A program made the position numbers and the translations under genes. From Pseudocitrobacter cyperus (GTDB taxonomy: Bacteria > Pseudomonadota > Gammaproteobacteria > Enterobacterales > Enterobacteriaceae), in contig NZ_JAYMYY010000006.1 in NCBI RefSeq assembly GCF_039889165.1, forward strand, positions 124,001 through 188,000: a stretch of DNA of 64,000 nucleotides, written 5' to 3'. This document shows positions 34,346 through 44,198 of the stretch, piece by piece (the first letter of the stretch is position 1; each line of letters opens with the position of its first letter). A model generated the notes under the pieces. It saw only the letters and a list, made by a program, of their open reading frames with translations. It had not been told where the DNA came from and ran no database searches.

Positions 34346-35893
34346 TCAGGCGTGGGAAATCTCTTCAGGTTGCGGTATGCGATACGTTTTTTTCACCACG
34401 GTAGCCAGTTCGCTGACGGGCAGGGGTTTTGAGAAGTAGTAGCCCTGAAAGTAGTCGACCTGTTTATGCGTCAGATATGCCACCTGATACTCTGTTTCCA
34501 CGCCTTCAACGATAATTTTCATCCCCAGCGATTTTGCCATGTCGATAACACAGTCAATCAGTTTGGTGGAGTCCGTGGTGCTGGCAATCCCGTTCACAAA
34601 CAGCTTATCGATTTTAATCAGCCCGACCGGCAACCCGGTGAGTAAATTCAGATTGGAATAACCGGTGCCGAAATCATCCAGCGCGATGGTCACGCTGCGG
34701 CTTTCGAGAAACCTCAGCGTTTCTTTTAGCTCACTCACCTTTTCAAACGGCTCACGCTCGGTGATTTCTGCGGTGAGGCGAATACTGTTTTCCGGGAAGC
34801 GTTCCAGAAATGCACGACACTCGTCGATAAAGGTTGGCGTCTGAATATGTGATGCGGTGAAATTGAAACTCACGTGAAAAGGCTGGGGCCGCGCCTCAAG
34901 CAGGGAAGGCAGTTCATCACCGGCCAGCGCCATTAATTTGCGTGTCAATGGCACAATAAGCCCGCTCTCTTCAGCAAGCGGAATAAAGCTGTCGGGCGAG
35001 ATGATTTCGCCAGAAGGCGTCACCCAGCGCGCAAGCACTTCCACGCCGTAGAATTTCCCGGAGCCACTGTGGATGACCGGCTGGTACCACGGGACGATTT
35101 CCCCTTCAGAGATGGCGCGTTCAAGGTTTTCATACAGGGTAGGACGATGAAGAATATGTCGCCACAGCACAACCCCGACGATCAGCGCCAGGCACAGCGT
35201 CAGCAGCAATGACAGCCAGCCCTGTTGCAGATACAACGAAACGGGAACCGTCTTCCAGGCCGGATAGTCGACGGAATAGGGGAATTTATCTGACTGCACA
35301 ATGACATGCCCGGCATTATCGTGCGGAACCATTTTTGCGTTTTGCTGCATCACCGTATCGCCAATATGCAAAGTCAGTGGTCGCTGATTGCTCAACAGTT
35401 CCAGTACCCCGGTCAGCCACTGGCTGCTGAAGCTCGAGGTAATCATCCCTTCCGGATATGCCGTTTGTAGCACAATCACCTTATCGCCAGGTGAGATGCT
35501 CTTATCATCAATGAGGGTCAGTTCCTGCGCGATATGCGCCGCATAGTTCATATTGATAGCGCTGGCATCATCATAGGAAGAGCAGAACAGGGTCTTATCT
35601 TTATAAAGATTGATGATGCGGATATGCGGAACAGAAACCACCAACCGTTCAAGCTCGGTACGCGTTTGGGTGGTGCAGGGTTGCGAAAGCAGAGGATGGG
35701 CTTTTGCGGCGGCCTGTCGGGAGGTATTCAGCAGCGTATCGATTTTTTGCACGGTCTTTCTCGCCACCAAAGAGGTCTGCTCAAGCTCCGCGCCAATCAC
35801 CTGAAACCAGGTTAACGTCGCGCCACCCACAAGGATTGTCAGTACGCAGAAAAGGGTGGTGAATGTTCTGAGTTTTGTACCGACCGCTTTCAT
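34346..35893 (-). CDS. CSS-motif EAL-domain cyclic-di-GMP phosphodiesterase
   Basis: 515 aa from ATG 35893 (MKAVGTKLRTF), which places TM1 at about 9-30; the longer frame adds an unlikely 33-residue leader. Periplasmic CSS-motif sensor (about 31-210) with paired Cys in SQPCTTQ and LFCSSYDD, TM2 about 225-243, then EAL. Catalytic features look intact: EVLARW, NFTASH, EITEREP, DDFGTGYSN, KIDKLF, EGVETEYQ and YFQGYYFSKPL. Related to E. coli PdeC/PdeN, in which DsbA-controlled Cys oxidation regulates activity. It sits between crr and pdxK, where E. coli has nothing. Confidence 0.88.
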   Translation of the reverse strand: MKAVGTKLRTFTTLFCVLTILVGGATLTWFQVIGAELEQTSLVARKTVQKIDTLLNTSRQAAAKAHPLLSQPCTTQTRTELERLVVSVPHIRIINLYKDKTLFCSSYDDASAINMNYAAHIAQELTLIDDKSISPGDKVIVLQTAYPEGMITSSFSSQWLTGVLELLSNQRPLTLHIGDTVMQQNAKMVPHDNAGHVIVQSDKFPYSVDYPAWKTVPVSLYLQQGWLSLLLTLCLALIVGVVLWRHILHRPTLYENLERAISEGEIVPWYQPVIHSGSGKFYGVEVLARWVTPSGEIISPDSFIPLAEESGLIVPLTRKLMALAGDELPSLLEARPQPFHVSFNFTASHIQTPTFIDECRAFLERFPENSIRLTAEITEREPFEKVSELKETLRFLESRSVTIALDDFGTGYSNLNLLTGLPVGLIKIDKLFVNGIASTTDSTKLIDCVIDMAKSLGMKIIVEGVETEYQVAYLTHKQVDYFQGYYFSKPLPVSELATVVKKTYRIPQPEEISHA

Positions 35894-35961
35894 CTGCCAT
35901 CCATTTTTGTCTGATGAACTGGAAGTATACGTCAGCGAGCCAGTAAAGGGATAACCGTGAC

Positions 35962-35989
35962 AAAAAAGGCGCCTTTCGGCGCCTTTTTT
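35962..35989 (-). terminator. Terminator of the ptsHI-crr operon
   Basis: GGCGCC / GGCGCC stem (35968-35973, 35978-35983) with a TTTC loop, flanked by A6 and T6 tracts. It lies 13 bp past the crr stop and could act in both directions. Confidence 0.9.
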
Positions 35990-36002
35990 CATTCAGCAAG
36001 AA

Positions 36003-36512
36003 TTACTTCTTGATGCGGATAACCGGGGTTTCACCCACAGTTACGCTACCGGACAGTTTGATCAGCTCTTTGATCTCGTCCATGTTGGAGATAACAACCG
36101 GAGTCAGGGTAGACTTGGCTTTCTCTTCCAGCAGCGGCAGATCAAATTCGATTACCGGGTCGCCGACTTTAACGCGCTGGCCTTCTTCAGCAATACGTTT
36201 GAAACCTTCGCCTTTCAGTTCAACGGTGTCGATACCGAAGTGAACAAACAGCTCAATGCCGCTATCGGATTCGATAGAGAAAGCATGGTTGGTTTCAAAA
36301 ATCTTACCGATGGTGCCATCAACCGGTGCAACCATTTTGTTGCCAGTTGGTTTGATAGCAATACCGTCGCCAACGATTTTTTCAGCAAAAACTACATCCG
36401 GCACATCTTCAATGTTAACGATCTCGCCAGAGAGCGGTGCAATAATCTCAATAGTACCGGTGTCTTTTTTGTCGTCAGAAACCAGAGATTTCAATTTGTC
36501 GAACAAACCCAT
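36003..36512 (-). CDS. crr: Glucose-specific PTS enzyme IIA (Crr)
   Basis: 169 aa, exact family length. Transfers phosphate from HPr to IICB-Glc; the unphosphorylated form excludes inducers and the phosphorylated form stimulates adenylate cyclase. Active-site His in ELFVHFGIDTV (about 91) and partner His in FETNHAFSI (about 76). The amphipathic N-terminus MGLFDKLKSLVSDD binds membranes. Third gene of ptsHI-crr, 38 bp after ptsI. Confidence 0.98.
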   Translation of the reverse strand: MGLFDKLKSLVSDDKKDTGTIEIIAPLSGEIVNIEDVPDVVFAEKIVGDGIAIKPTGNKMVAPVDGTIGKIFETNHAFSIESDSGIELFVHFGIDTVELKGEGFKRIAEEGQRVKVGDPVIEFDLPLLEEKAKSTLTPVVISNMDEIKELIKLSGSVTVGETPVIRIKK

Positions 36513-36550
36513 GATCTTCTCCTAAGCAGTAATTGGGCCGAACTCGTGGA

Positions 36551-38278
36551 TTAGCAGATTGTTTTTTCTTCAATGAACTTGTTAACCAGCGCCATTAACT
36601 CGTCCGTTGTCGGTTGAGCAAGAGCTTGCTCTGCTAATACCTTCGCATCTTCGAAGTTCGTGTTACGAATGATCTTCTTAATGCGTGGGATAGAAATGGC
36701 GCTCATTGAAAATTCGTCCAGACCCATACCCAGCAACAGAAGTGTAGCACGTTCGTCGCCTGCAAGCTCACCACACATGCCAGTCCATTTACCTTCCGCA
36801 TGAGAAGCATCAATAACCTGCTTGATAAGCGTCAGGACGGATGGTGACATTGGTTGGTAAAGATGTGAAATCATATCATTACCACGGTCAACTGCCAGAG
36901 TGTACTGCGTTAAATCATTGGTTCCGATACTAAAGAAATCAACTTCTTTGGCTAAATGACGAGCAATCGTTGCCGCAGCCGGTGTTTCCACCATTACGCC
37001 AATCTCGATGGACTCATCAAACGCTTTACCTTCGTCGCGCAGTTCCTGTTTGTAGATTTCGATCTCTTTGCGCAGGGCGCGTACTTCTTCAACAGAGATG
37101 ATCATCGGGAACATGATGCGCAGTTTACCGAAAGCAGAGGCGCGCAGGATGGCGCGAACCTGATCGCGGAGGATCTCTTTACGATCCATTGCGATACGCA
37201 CGGCACGCCAGCCCAGGAACGGGTTCTCTTCTTTCGGGAAGTTCATGTACGGCAGCTCTTTGTCGCCGCCGATGTCCATGGTACGGACGATAACCGCCTG
37301 AGAGCCACAGGCTTCAGCAACGGCTTTGTACGCGGCGAACTGTTCTTCTTCAGTCGGCAGCGCGTCACGATCCATGAACAGAAATTCAGTACGATAGAGA
37401 CCAACACCTTCCGCGCCATTGCGCTCAGCGCCTTCTACGTCACGCACGGTGCCGATGTTGGCGCACACTTCAACCTGGTGACCATCAAGGGTGATAGCCG
37501 GCAGATCTTTCAGTTTCGCCAGTTCAGCTTTTTCAGAAGCAACCTGCTCCTGAACAGCGCGCAGTTTTTCGATCTCTTCGTTGGTCGGGTTGACGTAAAC
37601 CTGGTTGTTTACGGCATCCAGAATCAGATAGTCGTCGTTTTTCACCTGAGTGGTGACGTTGCCAGTACCCACAATGGCTGGCAGTTCCAGAGAACGCGCC
37701 ATGATAGAGGTGTGAGAAGTACGGCCGCCGACGTCAGTGATAAAGCCCAGTACCTTGTTCAGGTTTAACTGTGCGGTTTCAGACGGTGTCAGGTCTGCGG
37801 CAACCAGGATAACTTCGTCCTGAATTGCGCTCAGGTCGATGATGGCCAGACCCAGGATGTTGCGCAGCAGGCGCTTACCGATGTCACGCACGTCAGCCGC
37901 ACGTTCTTTCAGGTACTCATCATCCAGTTCTTCCAGGGCAGTCGCCTGACCCTCGATAACTTCATGAGCCGCTGCATCAGCCGTCATGTGTTTATCTTTA
38001 ACCAGGGCTATGATTTCCTGCTCCAGCTCCTCATCTTCGAGCAGCATGATATGCCCTTCGAAGATAGCTTCTTTTTCTTCACCGAAAGTTTCGCCAGCTT
38101 TAGTCTTGATAGCTTCTAACTGTGCAGACGCTTTGGCACGGCCTGCCAGAAAACGCTCAACTTCCTGATCAACCTTATCGGCAGAAATTTTCTTCCGGTC
38201 GATGACAATCTCATCTTCTTTCAGCAGCAATGCTTTACCGAAAGCGATACCCGGGGATGCTAAAATGCCTGAAATCAT
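36551..38278 (-). CDS. ptsI: PTS enzyme I (PtsI)
   Basis: 575 aa. Autophosphorylates from PEP on the His of GGRTSHTSIMAR (about 189), then passes phosphate to HPr. N-terminal HPr-binding helical domain (about 20-145); C-terminal PEP/TIM-barrel domain with FLMDRDALPTEEEQF, RTMDIGGDKELPY, VMVETPAA, SIGTNDLTQYTL and the active-site Cys in WTGMCGELAGD (about 502). Between ptsH (44 bp upstream) and crr. Confidence 0.99.
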   Translation of the reverse strand: MISGILASPGIAFGKALLLKEDEIVIDRKKISADKVDQEVERFLAGRAKASAQLEAIKTKAGETFGEEKEAIFEGHIMLLEDEELEQEIIALVKDKHMTADAAAHEVIEGQATALEELDDEYLKERAADVRDIGKRLLRNILGLAIIDLSAIQDEVILVAADLTPSETAQLNLNKVLGFITDVGGRTSHTSIMARSLELPAIVGTGNVTTQVKNDDYLILDAVNNQVYVNPTNEEIEKLRAVQEQVASEKAELAKLKDLPAITLDGHQVEVCANIGTVRDVEGAERNGAEGVGLYRTEFLFMDRDALPTEEEQFAAYKAVAEACGSQAVIVRTMDIGGDKELPYMNFPKEENPFLGWRAVRIAMDRKEILRDQVRAILRASAFGKLRIMFPMIISVEEVRALRKEIEIYKQELRDEGKAFDESIEIGVMVETPAAATIARHLAKEVDFFSIGTNDLTQYTLAVDRGNDMISHLYQPMSPSVLTLIKQVIDASHAEGKWTGMCGELAGDERATLLLLGMGLDEFSMSAISIPRIKKIIRNTNFEDAKVLAEQALAQPTTDELMALVNKFIEEKTIC

Positions 38279-38322
38279 AACCCTACCTTACTTGTGACTG
38301 ATATTGAAAAGAACTCTGGAAC

Positions 38323-38580
38323 TTACTCGAGTTCAGCCATCAGCTTAACGAGATGCTCAACTGCTTTTTGTTCGTCTTCACCTTCCGCGGAAAGCGTGAC
38401 AACGGTGCCTTGAGTCAGGCCCAGAGTCTGCAGTTTGAACAGGCTTTTTGCGCTGGCGCTTTTGCCGTTGGAGGTCACAGTGATCTCAGAAGTGAAGCCT
38501 TTCGCTTCTTTAACAAACTGAGCAGCAGGGCGGGTGTGCAGACCGTTCGGAGCGGTAATGGTAACTTCTTGCTGGAACAT
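38323..38580 (-). CDS. ptsH: Phosphocarrier protein HPr (PtsH)
   Basis: 85 aa, apparently identical to the E. coli protein over its length. Phosphorylated on His15 (NGLHTRPAA); the regulatory-Ser region SAKSLFKLQ is present. First gene of the ptsHI-crr operon; GGGGAAATATA precedes the ATG. Confidence 0.99.
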   Translation of the reverse strand: MFQQEVTITAPNGLHTRPAAQFVKEAKGFTSEITVTSNGKSASAKSLFKLQTLGLTQGTVVTLSAEGEDEQKAVEHLVKLMAELE

Positions 38581-38748
38581 TATATTTCCCCAACTTATAG
38601 GTTTAGTGTTGTGGAACTAAAGTCTAGCCTGGCGACTACACTTTAGCCTGTAGTAATCAGCGATGTTCACGATTCGGAGCGCCGGAATCGGTACATCAGA
38701 TTCCGATAAGTACGCTTCTGGCCTTCGGCGCTTCGCTTATCATTAAAC

Positions 38749-38797
38749 ATTATGCCGCGAAAGCAGGATTTGAACCAAATCATAAAATCGATTCAGC
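38749..38797 (-). promoter_or_regulatory. ptsH P0 promoter with Cra (FruR) site
   Basis: On the minus strand GCTGAATCGATTTT (38797-38784) fits the Cra consensus RSTGAAWCSNTHHW at every position. Just downstream, TTGGTT (38778-38773) and CATAAT (38754-38749) with an 18-bp spacer form the distal P0 promoter known in E. coli. A second, proximal start nearer ptsH is likely but not resolved by eye. The 380-bp ptsH-cysK interval has no gene. Confidence 0.75.
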
Positions 38798-38911
38798 TTG
38801 AGCAAATCATGTAATGAATAATTTCGCGCATCAAAATAAATCTGTTGGTTAAATACCAGACCTGATGCACTGAAGCAATGGCAGGGGGGGTAAAAGTTTG
38901 AGGTATGCCAC

Positions 38912-38939
38912 AAAAAAGCACCTGAAAAGGTGCTTTTTT
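38912..38939 (-). terminator. Terminator of cysK
   Basis: Perfect stem AAAAAAGCACCT / AGGTGCTTTTTT with GAAA loop, just after the cysK stop. Confidence 0.93.
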
Positions 38940-38961
38940 ACGCGCTTTTAACAAGCTGGCA

Positions 38962-39933
38962 TTACTGTTGCAGTTCTTTCTCAGTGAAGAGATCGGCAAA
39001 CAGTGCTGTGCTCAGATAGCGTTCACCCGACGACGGTAGGATAACCACAATATTCTTATTGGTAAAGGTTTCATCTTCCTGCAATTTCAGCGCTGCAGCG
39101 ACGGCCGCGCCGGAGGAGATACCTGCCAGAATGCCTTCTTCTTCCATCAGGCGACGTGCGGTAGAGATGGCTTCTTCGTTGGTGATAGCGACAACTTTAT
39201 CAACCAGCTTCAGGTCGAGGTTGCCAGGAATGAAACCTGCGCCGATACCCTGAATTTTGTGCGGGCCTGGTTTGATCTCTTCGCCAGCCAGCGCCTGGGC
39301 AATAACCGGCGAGTCAGTCGGCTCTACCGCGACGGAAATCAGGTCAGTTTTACCTTTTGTGCCTTTAATATAACGAGACACACCGGTCAGCGTACCGCCG
39401 GTACCGACACCGGCGATAAACACGTCTACCTGACCATCGGTATCTTCCCAGATTTCCGGGCCAGTGGTTTTTTCGTGAATTTCCGGGTTCGCCGGGTTGC
39501 TGAATTGCTGCAGCAGCAGGAATTTTTCCGGATCGCTGGCGACAATTTCTTCTGCTTTTTGAATCGCGCCTTTCATACCTTTCGCGCCTTCTGTCAGCAC
39601 CAGATTCGCGCCCAGTGCCTTAAGCAGTTTACGGCGTTCAATACTCATGGTTTCCGGCATGGTCAGCGTCAGTTTGTAGCCACGAGCAGCGGCGACATAG
39701 GCCAGCGCGATACCGGTATTACCGCTGGTAGGCTCAACCAGCTCAACGCCTGGTTTTAACACGCCACGTTTTTCTGCATCCCAAATCATGTTGGCACCAA
39801 TACGGCACTTAACGCTGAAGCTTGGGTTGCGTGATTCTACCTTCGCCAGAATGCGTCCGTTACCGATGCGGTTCAGTCGAACCAGCGGCGTGTGACCGAT
39901 AGTCAGCGAGTTATCTTCAAAAATCTTACTCAT
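38962..39933 (-). CDS. cysK: Cysteine synthase A CysK
   Basis: O-acetylserine sulfhydrylase A, main aerobic cysteine synthase, PLP-dependent. 323 aa, family length. PLP Lys in NPSFSVKCRIGANM (about 42), substrate loop TSGNTGIALA (about 69), GVGTGGTLTG (about 176), SSGAAVAA (about 268). Also the scaffold partner of CysE. Monocistronic between cysZ and ptsH; AAGGACAGG lies before the ATG. CysB control is expected from the family. Confidence 0.98.
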   Translation of the reverse strand: MSKIFEDNSLTIGHTPLVRLNRIGNGRILAKVESRNPSFSVKCRIGANMIWDAEKRGVLKPGVELVEPTSGNTGIALAYVAAARGYKLTLTMPETMSIERRKLLKALGANLVLTEGAKGMKGAIQKAEEIVASDPEKFLLLQQFSNPANPEIHEKTTGPEIWEDTDGQVDVFIAGVGTGGTLTGVSRYIKGTKGKTDLISVAVEPTDSPVIAQALAGEEIKPGPHKIQGIGAGFIPGNLDLKLVDKVVAITNEEAISTARRLMEEEGILAGISSGAAVAAALKLQEDETFTNKNIVVILPSSGERYLSTALFADLFTEKELQQ

Positions 39934-40100
39934 GGCCTGTCCTTAACTGTATGAAATTTGGGGTACTGCCCCAGCATACCTGCTTAAAGATTCTGCGGAA
40001 GTAAGTAATTAGCATATCTATATGCAGAAGGGAAATAATGGCTACCAGGATGGAATAAGGAAATTATAACGGCGCTCACGAGCGTGAGCGCCTGAAGGCG

Positions 40101-40862
40101 TTACTTCCACATCGCGTGTTTGTCGCGGTAGCAGTCAACCCACATCGCCGTTGCGCCGCAGATGGCGACCGGGATGATGACCAGGTTTAACACCGGGATC
40201 ATGGTGAACAGACTGGCCAGGGCGCCGAACTGCATATTCAGCACTTTGCGCTCGCGCAGGGCGGTGCGCATCGTTTTGAACGGCACTTTATGGTTGTCGA
40301 ACGGATAGTCACAATATTGAATCGCCAGCATCCAGGCGCTGAACAGGAACCATAAAACCGGTGCGACCGTCTGCCCAATGCCAGGAATAAAATACAACAC
40401 CAGCAGCACCAGCGCGCGCGGCAGATACCACGCCAGTTTTTGCCATTCGCGCTTCATGATGCGCGGCACGTCTTTTACTACGCCCAAAACGCCTGTATCC
40501 GGGGGCGTGGCGCCGGTCAGACGCGCTTCCAGTTGTTCCGCCAGTAACCCGTTGAAGGGCGCGGCAATCCAGTTGGCAATCGTTGAGAAGAAGTAGCCGA
40601 AGACCAGTAAAATAGAAATTACCGCGACTGGCCAAAGCAGATAGCTCAGCCACTGCAACCAGTCAGGAATGCGGCTTAACAGTGAGGGGATCCACTCACC
40701 CAGCCTGCTGAATAGCCACCAGAACGCGCCCCCCATCAGCACAATGTTGACCAGCAAAGGTAAAATAACGAACCGGCGGATGCCGGGTAATCCGATCAGT
40801 TTCCAGCCCTGCGAGAAATAATAGAGGCCGCTGCGCGGGGAAGGGGAGGATGATGAAACCAT
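40101..40862 (-). CDS. cysZ: Sulfate permease CysZ
   Basis: Inner-membrane sulfate transporter feeding cysteine synthesis. 253 aa, family length. Hydrophobic helices at about 28-55, 70-95, 145-180 (the last with a helical hairpin) and 215-240; conserved FVILPLLVNIVLMGGAFWW and YCDYPFDNHKVPFKTM. Located immediately upstream of cysK on the same strand, with about 160 bp between. Confidence 0.96.
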   Translation of the reverse strand: MVSSSSPSPRSGLYYFSQGWKLIGLPGIRRFVILPLLVNIVLMGGAFWWLFSRLGEWIPSLLSRIPDWLQWLSYLLWPVAVISILLVFGYFFSTIANWIAAPFNGLLAEQLEARLTGATPPDTGVLGVVKDVPRIMKREWQKLAWYLPRALVLLVLYFIPGIGQTVAPVLWFLFSAWMLAIQYCDYPFDNHKVPFKTMRTALRERKVLNMQFGALASLFTMIPVLNLVIIPVAICGATAMWVDCYRDKHAMWK

Positions 40863-41092
40863 AGTCAGAGAAAGCTCCTGTGCCTGACAACGACGAAATA
40901 ACGCGCCTATATTATCGGGTTATCAGCGAATGACCAGTTCGGAAATGTTCGAAAAAACAGCAAAAAGCACGATTTCGCTTATCTTTCTGTGGTGAAAGTC
41001 GTTAGCGCACTTGCACTTGACGTGTTGGGCAAATACTCTTAGGGAGTAAATGTTTGCCGTGGTGGCAAGGTGTTAGAACAACAGAGAATATA

Positions 41093-42109
41093 ATGATGCA
41101 GGATTTGCGTCTGATATTAATCATTGTTGGCGCGATCGCCATACTCGCTCTCCTGGTTCATGGTTTTTGGACCAGCCGAAAAGAGCGTTCGTCAATGTTC
41201 CGCGATCGCCCACTGAAACGCATGAAGTCTCATCGTGACGATGAGTCTGATGATGACTTTGATGAAAGTGATGAAGGCGTGGGCGAAGTTCGGGTTCACA
41301 AGGTCAATCACGCTCCGGGCGTAGCAGGGGAGCATGAAGCACCTCGTCAGGCGCCTTCGCACCAGTACCAGCCCCCTTATGAGCGCCAGGTTCAGCAACC
41401 TGTACGCCAGGAGGAGCCAGCCCGGCCGTCCGCACCGCAGCCTCAACAGCCGCCGGTGCAGCAACCGCCTGCCCAGCCGCCGCATATGCAGCAGCCGGTT
41501 CATCAACCTCATTCTCAGCCGCAGCAGCCTGTCGTCGCACCTCAACCCGTGCAGCCTGTTGCGCCGCAGCCTCAACCGGTTGCTCCGCCACAGCCTGCCG
41601 CGCCGGAACCTCAGGTAGCGCAACCCGCGCCTGTCGCTGCGCCAGAGCCAGAGCCGGTAGTCGAAGAAGCGCCTGCGAAACCTGAGCGTAAAGAGACGGT
41701 GATCGTCATGAACGTCTCCGCGCATCAGGGGACGCAAATTAATGGCGAACTGCTGCTGAACAGCATTCAGCAGGCCGGGTTCAAATTTGGCGATATGAAT
41801 ATTTTCCATCGTCATTTAAGCCCGGACGGCAGCGGCCCATCGCTCTTCAGCCTGGCGAACATGCTGAAACCTGGCACCTTCGATCCTGAAAATATGGCTG
41901 ACATGGCTACGCCTGGCGTGACTATCTTCATGCAGGTGCCGTCTTACGGTGATGCACTGCAAAACTTCAAACTGATGTTGCAATCTGCACAGTACATCGC
42001 TGATGAAGTTGGCGGTGTTGTGCTCGACGATCAGCGTCGGATGATGACGCCGCAGAAACTGCGCGAATATCAGGATCGCATCCGCGAAGTGCTGGACGCG
42101 AACGCCTGA
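41093..42109 (+). CDS. zipA: Cell division protein ZipA
   Basis: Membrane anchor of the FtsZ ring. 338 aa from ATG 41093 (MMQDLRLILIIVGAIAILAL); the upstream in-frame start at 41054 is not conserved. N-terminal TM helix (about 5-24), a basic/acidic stretch (about 30-80), a P/Q-rich linker (about 95-195, many QPVQQP-type repeats) and the C-terminal FtsZ-binding domain (about 200-338, NVSAHQGTQINGELLLNSIQQ start). The linker is the most divergent part compared with E. coli. Confidence 0.97.
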   Translation: MMQDLRLILIIVGAIAILALLVHGFWTSRKERSSMFRDRPLKRMKSHRDDESDDDFDESDEGVGEVRVHKVNHAPGVAGEHEAPRQAPSHQYQPPYERQVQQPVRQEEPARPSAPQPQQPPVQQPPAQPPHMQQPVHQPHSQPQQPVVAPQPVQPVAPQPQPVAPPQPAAPEPQVAQPAPVAAPEPEPVVEEAPAKPERKETVIVMNVSAHQGTQINGELLLNSIQQAGFKFGDMNIFHRHLSPDGSGPSLFSLANMLKPGTFDPENMADMATPGVTIFMQVPSYGDALQNFKLMLQSAQYIADEVGGVVLDDQRRMMTPQKLREYQDRIREVLDANA

Positions 42110-42140
42110 TAACGGCTGGCGTTGTATCAACTCTCCCTGA

Positions 42141-42164
42141 ACCCCCGCCTGTCGGGGGTTTTTT
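42141..42164 (+). terminator. Terminator between zipA and ligA
   Basis: CCCCCG / CGGGGG stem with CCTGT loop and six T (42159-42164), only 18 bp before the ligA ATG. Confidence 0.9.
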
Positions 42165-42181
42165 ATCATTGATGGTGTGAT

Positions 42182-44197
42182 ATGGAACCGATCGAACAAC
42201 AACTGACTGAACTGCGAACCACGCTTCGCCATCATGAATACCTCTATCACGTTATGGATGCTCCGGAAGTTCCGGACGCGGAATATGACCGTCTGATGCG
42301 CGAACTGCGTGAGCTGGAAGCCCAACATCCGGATCTGATCACTCCCGACTCGCCAACCCAGCGCGTTGGTGCGGCACCTCTGGCCTCATTTAGCCAGGTG
42401 CGCCATGAAGTACCGATGCTGTCACTGGATAACGTGTTTGATGAAGAGAGCTTTGTGGCATTTAACAAACGCGTGCAGGATCGTCTGAAAAACAGCGATG
42501 CGCTGGTTTACTGCTGTGAGCTGAAGCTCGATGGCCTGGCGGTGAGCATCCTTTATGAGAATGGCGTGCTGGTGCGGGCGGCTACACGTGGTGATGGTAC
42601 AACCGGAGAAGACATTACCGCTAACGTGCGTACCATTCGCGCGATTCCGCTGAAGCTGCGTGGCGACAATATTCCGGCGCGACTGGAAGTGCGTGGAGAA
42701 GTGTTCCTGCCACAAGCCGGGTTTGAAAAAATTAATGATGATGCGCGCCGCACCGGGGGCAAATTATTTGCTAACCCGCGTAACGCGGCTGCGGGTTCCC
42801 TGCGTCAGCTTGACCCGCGCATTACAGCAAAGCGACCACTTACTTTCTTCTGCTACGGCGTCGGTATTCTGGAGGGCGGCGAACTGCCCGCCAGCCATAT
42901 GGGTCGTCTGCAACAGTTTAAAACGTGGGGACTGCCAGTGAGCGACCGGGTGAAACTCTGCAACTCCCCGGAGGAAGTACTCGCTTACTATCACAAGGTT
43001 GAGGAAGACCGCCCAACGCTCGGTTTTGATATCGATGGTGTGGTGATCAAAGTCGATTCGCTGGAATTGCAGGAGCAGTTGGGTTTCGTTGCCCGTGCCC
43101 CGCGCTGGGCCGTGGCCTTTAAATTCCCGGCGCAGGAGCAAATGACCTTTGTGCGTGACGTAGAATTTCAGGTGGGCCGTACCGGGGCAATCACCCCGGT
43201 TGCACGCCTTGAACCGGTGCAGGTCGCGGGTGTGCTGGTGAGTAACGCAACATTGCACAACGCCGATGAAATCGAGCGTCTTGGGTTACGTATTGGCGAT
43301 AAAGTGGTGATACGCCGAGCCGGGGATGTTATCCCGCAGGTGGTAAATGTGGTGCTCTCTGAGCGCCCGGAAGGGACGCAGGAAATTGTGTTCCCGACCC
43401 ATTGCCCGGTTTGTCAGTCTGACGTCGAGCGTGTGGAAGGCGAAGCGGTGGCGCGCTGTACCGGCGGCCTGATTTGTGGGGCGCAGCGTAAAGAGTCGCT
43501 GAAGCACTTTGTCTCGCGCCGCGCGCTGGATGTTGACGGCATGGGCGATAAAATCATCGACCAGTTGGTGGAAAAAGAGTACGTCCATACGCCTGCCGAT
43601 CTGTTCACGTTAACCGCAGGCAAGCTGACCGGGCTCGATCGCATGGGGCCGAAATCGGCGCAAAATGTGGTCAACGCGCTCGAAAAAGCGAAAGACACCA
43701 CCTTTGCACGCTTCCTCTACGCACTCGGTATCCGTGAAGTGGGTGAAGCCACGGCGGCTGGCCTGGCGGGCTATTTTGGCACGCTGGAGGCACTGGAAGC
43801 CGCGTCGATTGAAGAGTTGCAAAAAGTGCCGGATGTCGGCATTGTGGTTGCCACGCACGTTTTTAACTTCTTTGCCGAAGAGAGTAACCGTGAGGTGATC
43901 CAGCAACTGCTGAAAGAGGGCATCTACTGGCCCGCGGCGGTGATGATTAATGCTGAAGAGATAGACAGCCCATTTGCCGGAAAAACGGTTGTTCTGACCG
44001 GAAGTCTGAGCCAGATGTCACGCGATGACGCTAAAGCGCGCCTGGTAGCGCTGGGCGCGAAAGTAGCGGGTAGCGTCTCGAAGAAAACCGATCTGGTGAT
44101 CGCCGGAGAAGCCGCGGGCTCTAAGCTTGCCAAAGCGCAGGAACTGGGCATTGAGGTGATCGACGAAGCCGAAATGCTGCGGTTACTGGGAGTCTGA
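42182..44197 (+). CDS. ligA: NAD-dependent DNA ligase LigA
   Basis: Essential ligase that joins Okazaki fragments. 671 aa, same as E. coli. Ia domain (1-70), adenylation domain with KLDG (CELKLDGLAV, Lys about 115), OB fold, zinc finger with four Cys (CPVCQ about 408 and ARCTGGLIC about 426), helix-hairpin-helix region (about 440-585) and C-terminal BRCT (about 593-671, FAGKTVVLTGSLSQMSR). ypeB starts one base after its stop. Confidence 0.99.
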   Translation: MEPIEQQLTELRTTLRHHEYLYHVMDAPEVPDAEYDRLMRELRELEAQHPDLITPDSPTQRVGAAPLASFSQVRHEVPMLSLDNVFDEESFVAFNKRVQDRLKNSDALVYCCELKLDGLAVSILYENGVLVRAATRGDGTTGEDITANVRTIRAIPLKLRGDNIPARLEVRGEVFLPQAGFEKINDDARRTGGKLFANPRNAAAGSLRQLDPRITAKRPLTFFCYGVGILEGGELPASHMGRLQQFKTWGLPVSDRVKLCNSPEEVLAYYHKVEEDRPTLGFDIDGVVIKVDSLELQEQLGFVARAPRWAVAFKFPAQEQMTFVRDVEFQVGRTGAITPVARLEPVQVAGVLVSNATLHNADEIERLGLRIGDKVVIRRAGDVIPQVVNVVLSERPEGTQEIVFPTHCPVCQSDVERVEGEAVARCTGGLICGAQRKESLKHFVSRRALDVDGMGDKIIDQLVEKEYVHTPADLFTLTAGKLTGLDRMGPKSAQNVVNALEKAKDTTFARFLYALGIREVGEATAAGLAGYFGTLEALEAASIEELQKVPDVGIVVATHVFNFFAEESNREVIQQLLKEGIYWPAAVMINAEEIDSPFAGKTVVLTGSLSQMSRDDAKARLVALGAKVAGSVSKKTDLVIAGEAAGSKLAKAQELGIEVIDEAEMLRLLGV

Positions 44198-44198
44198 A

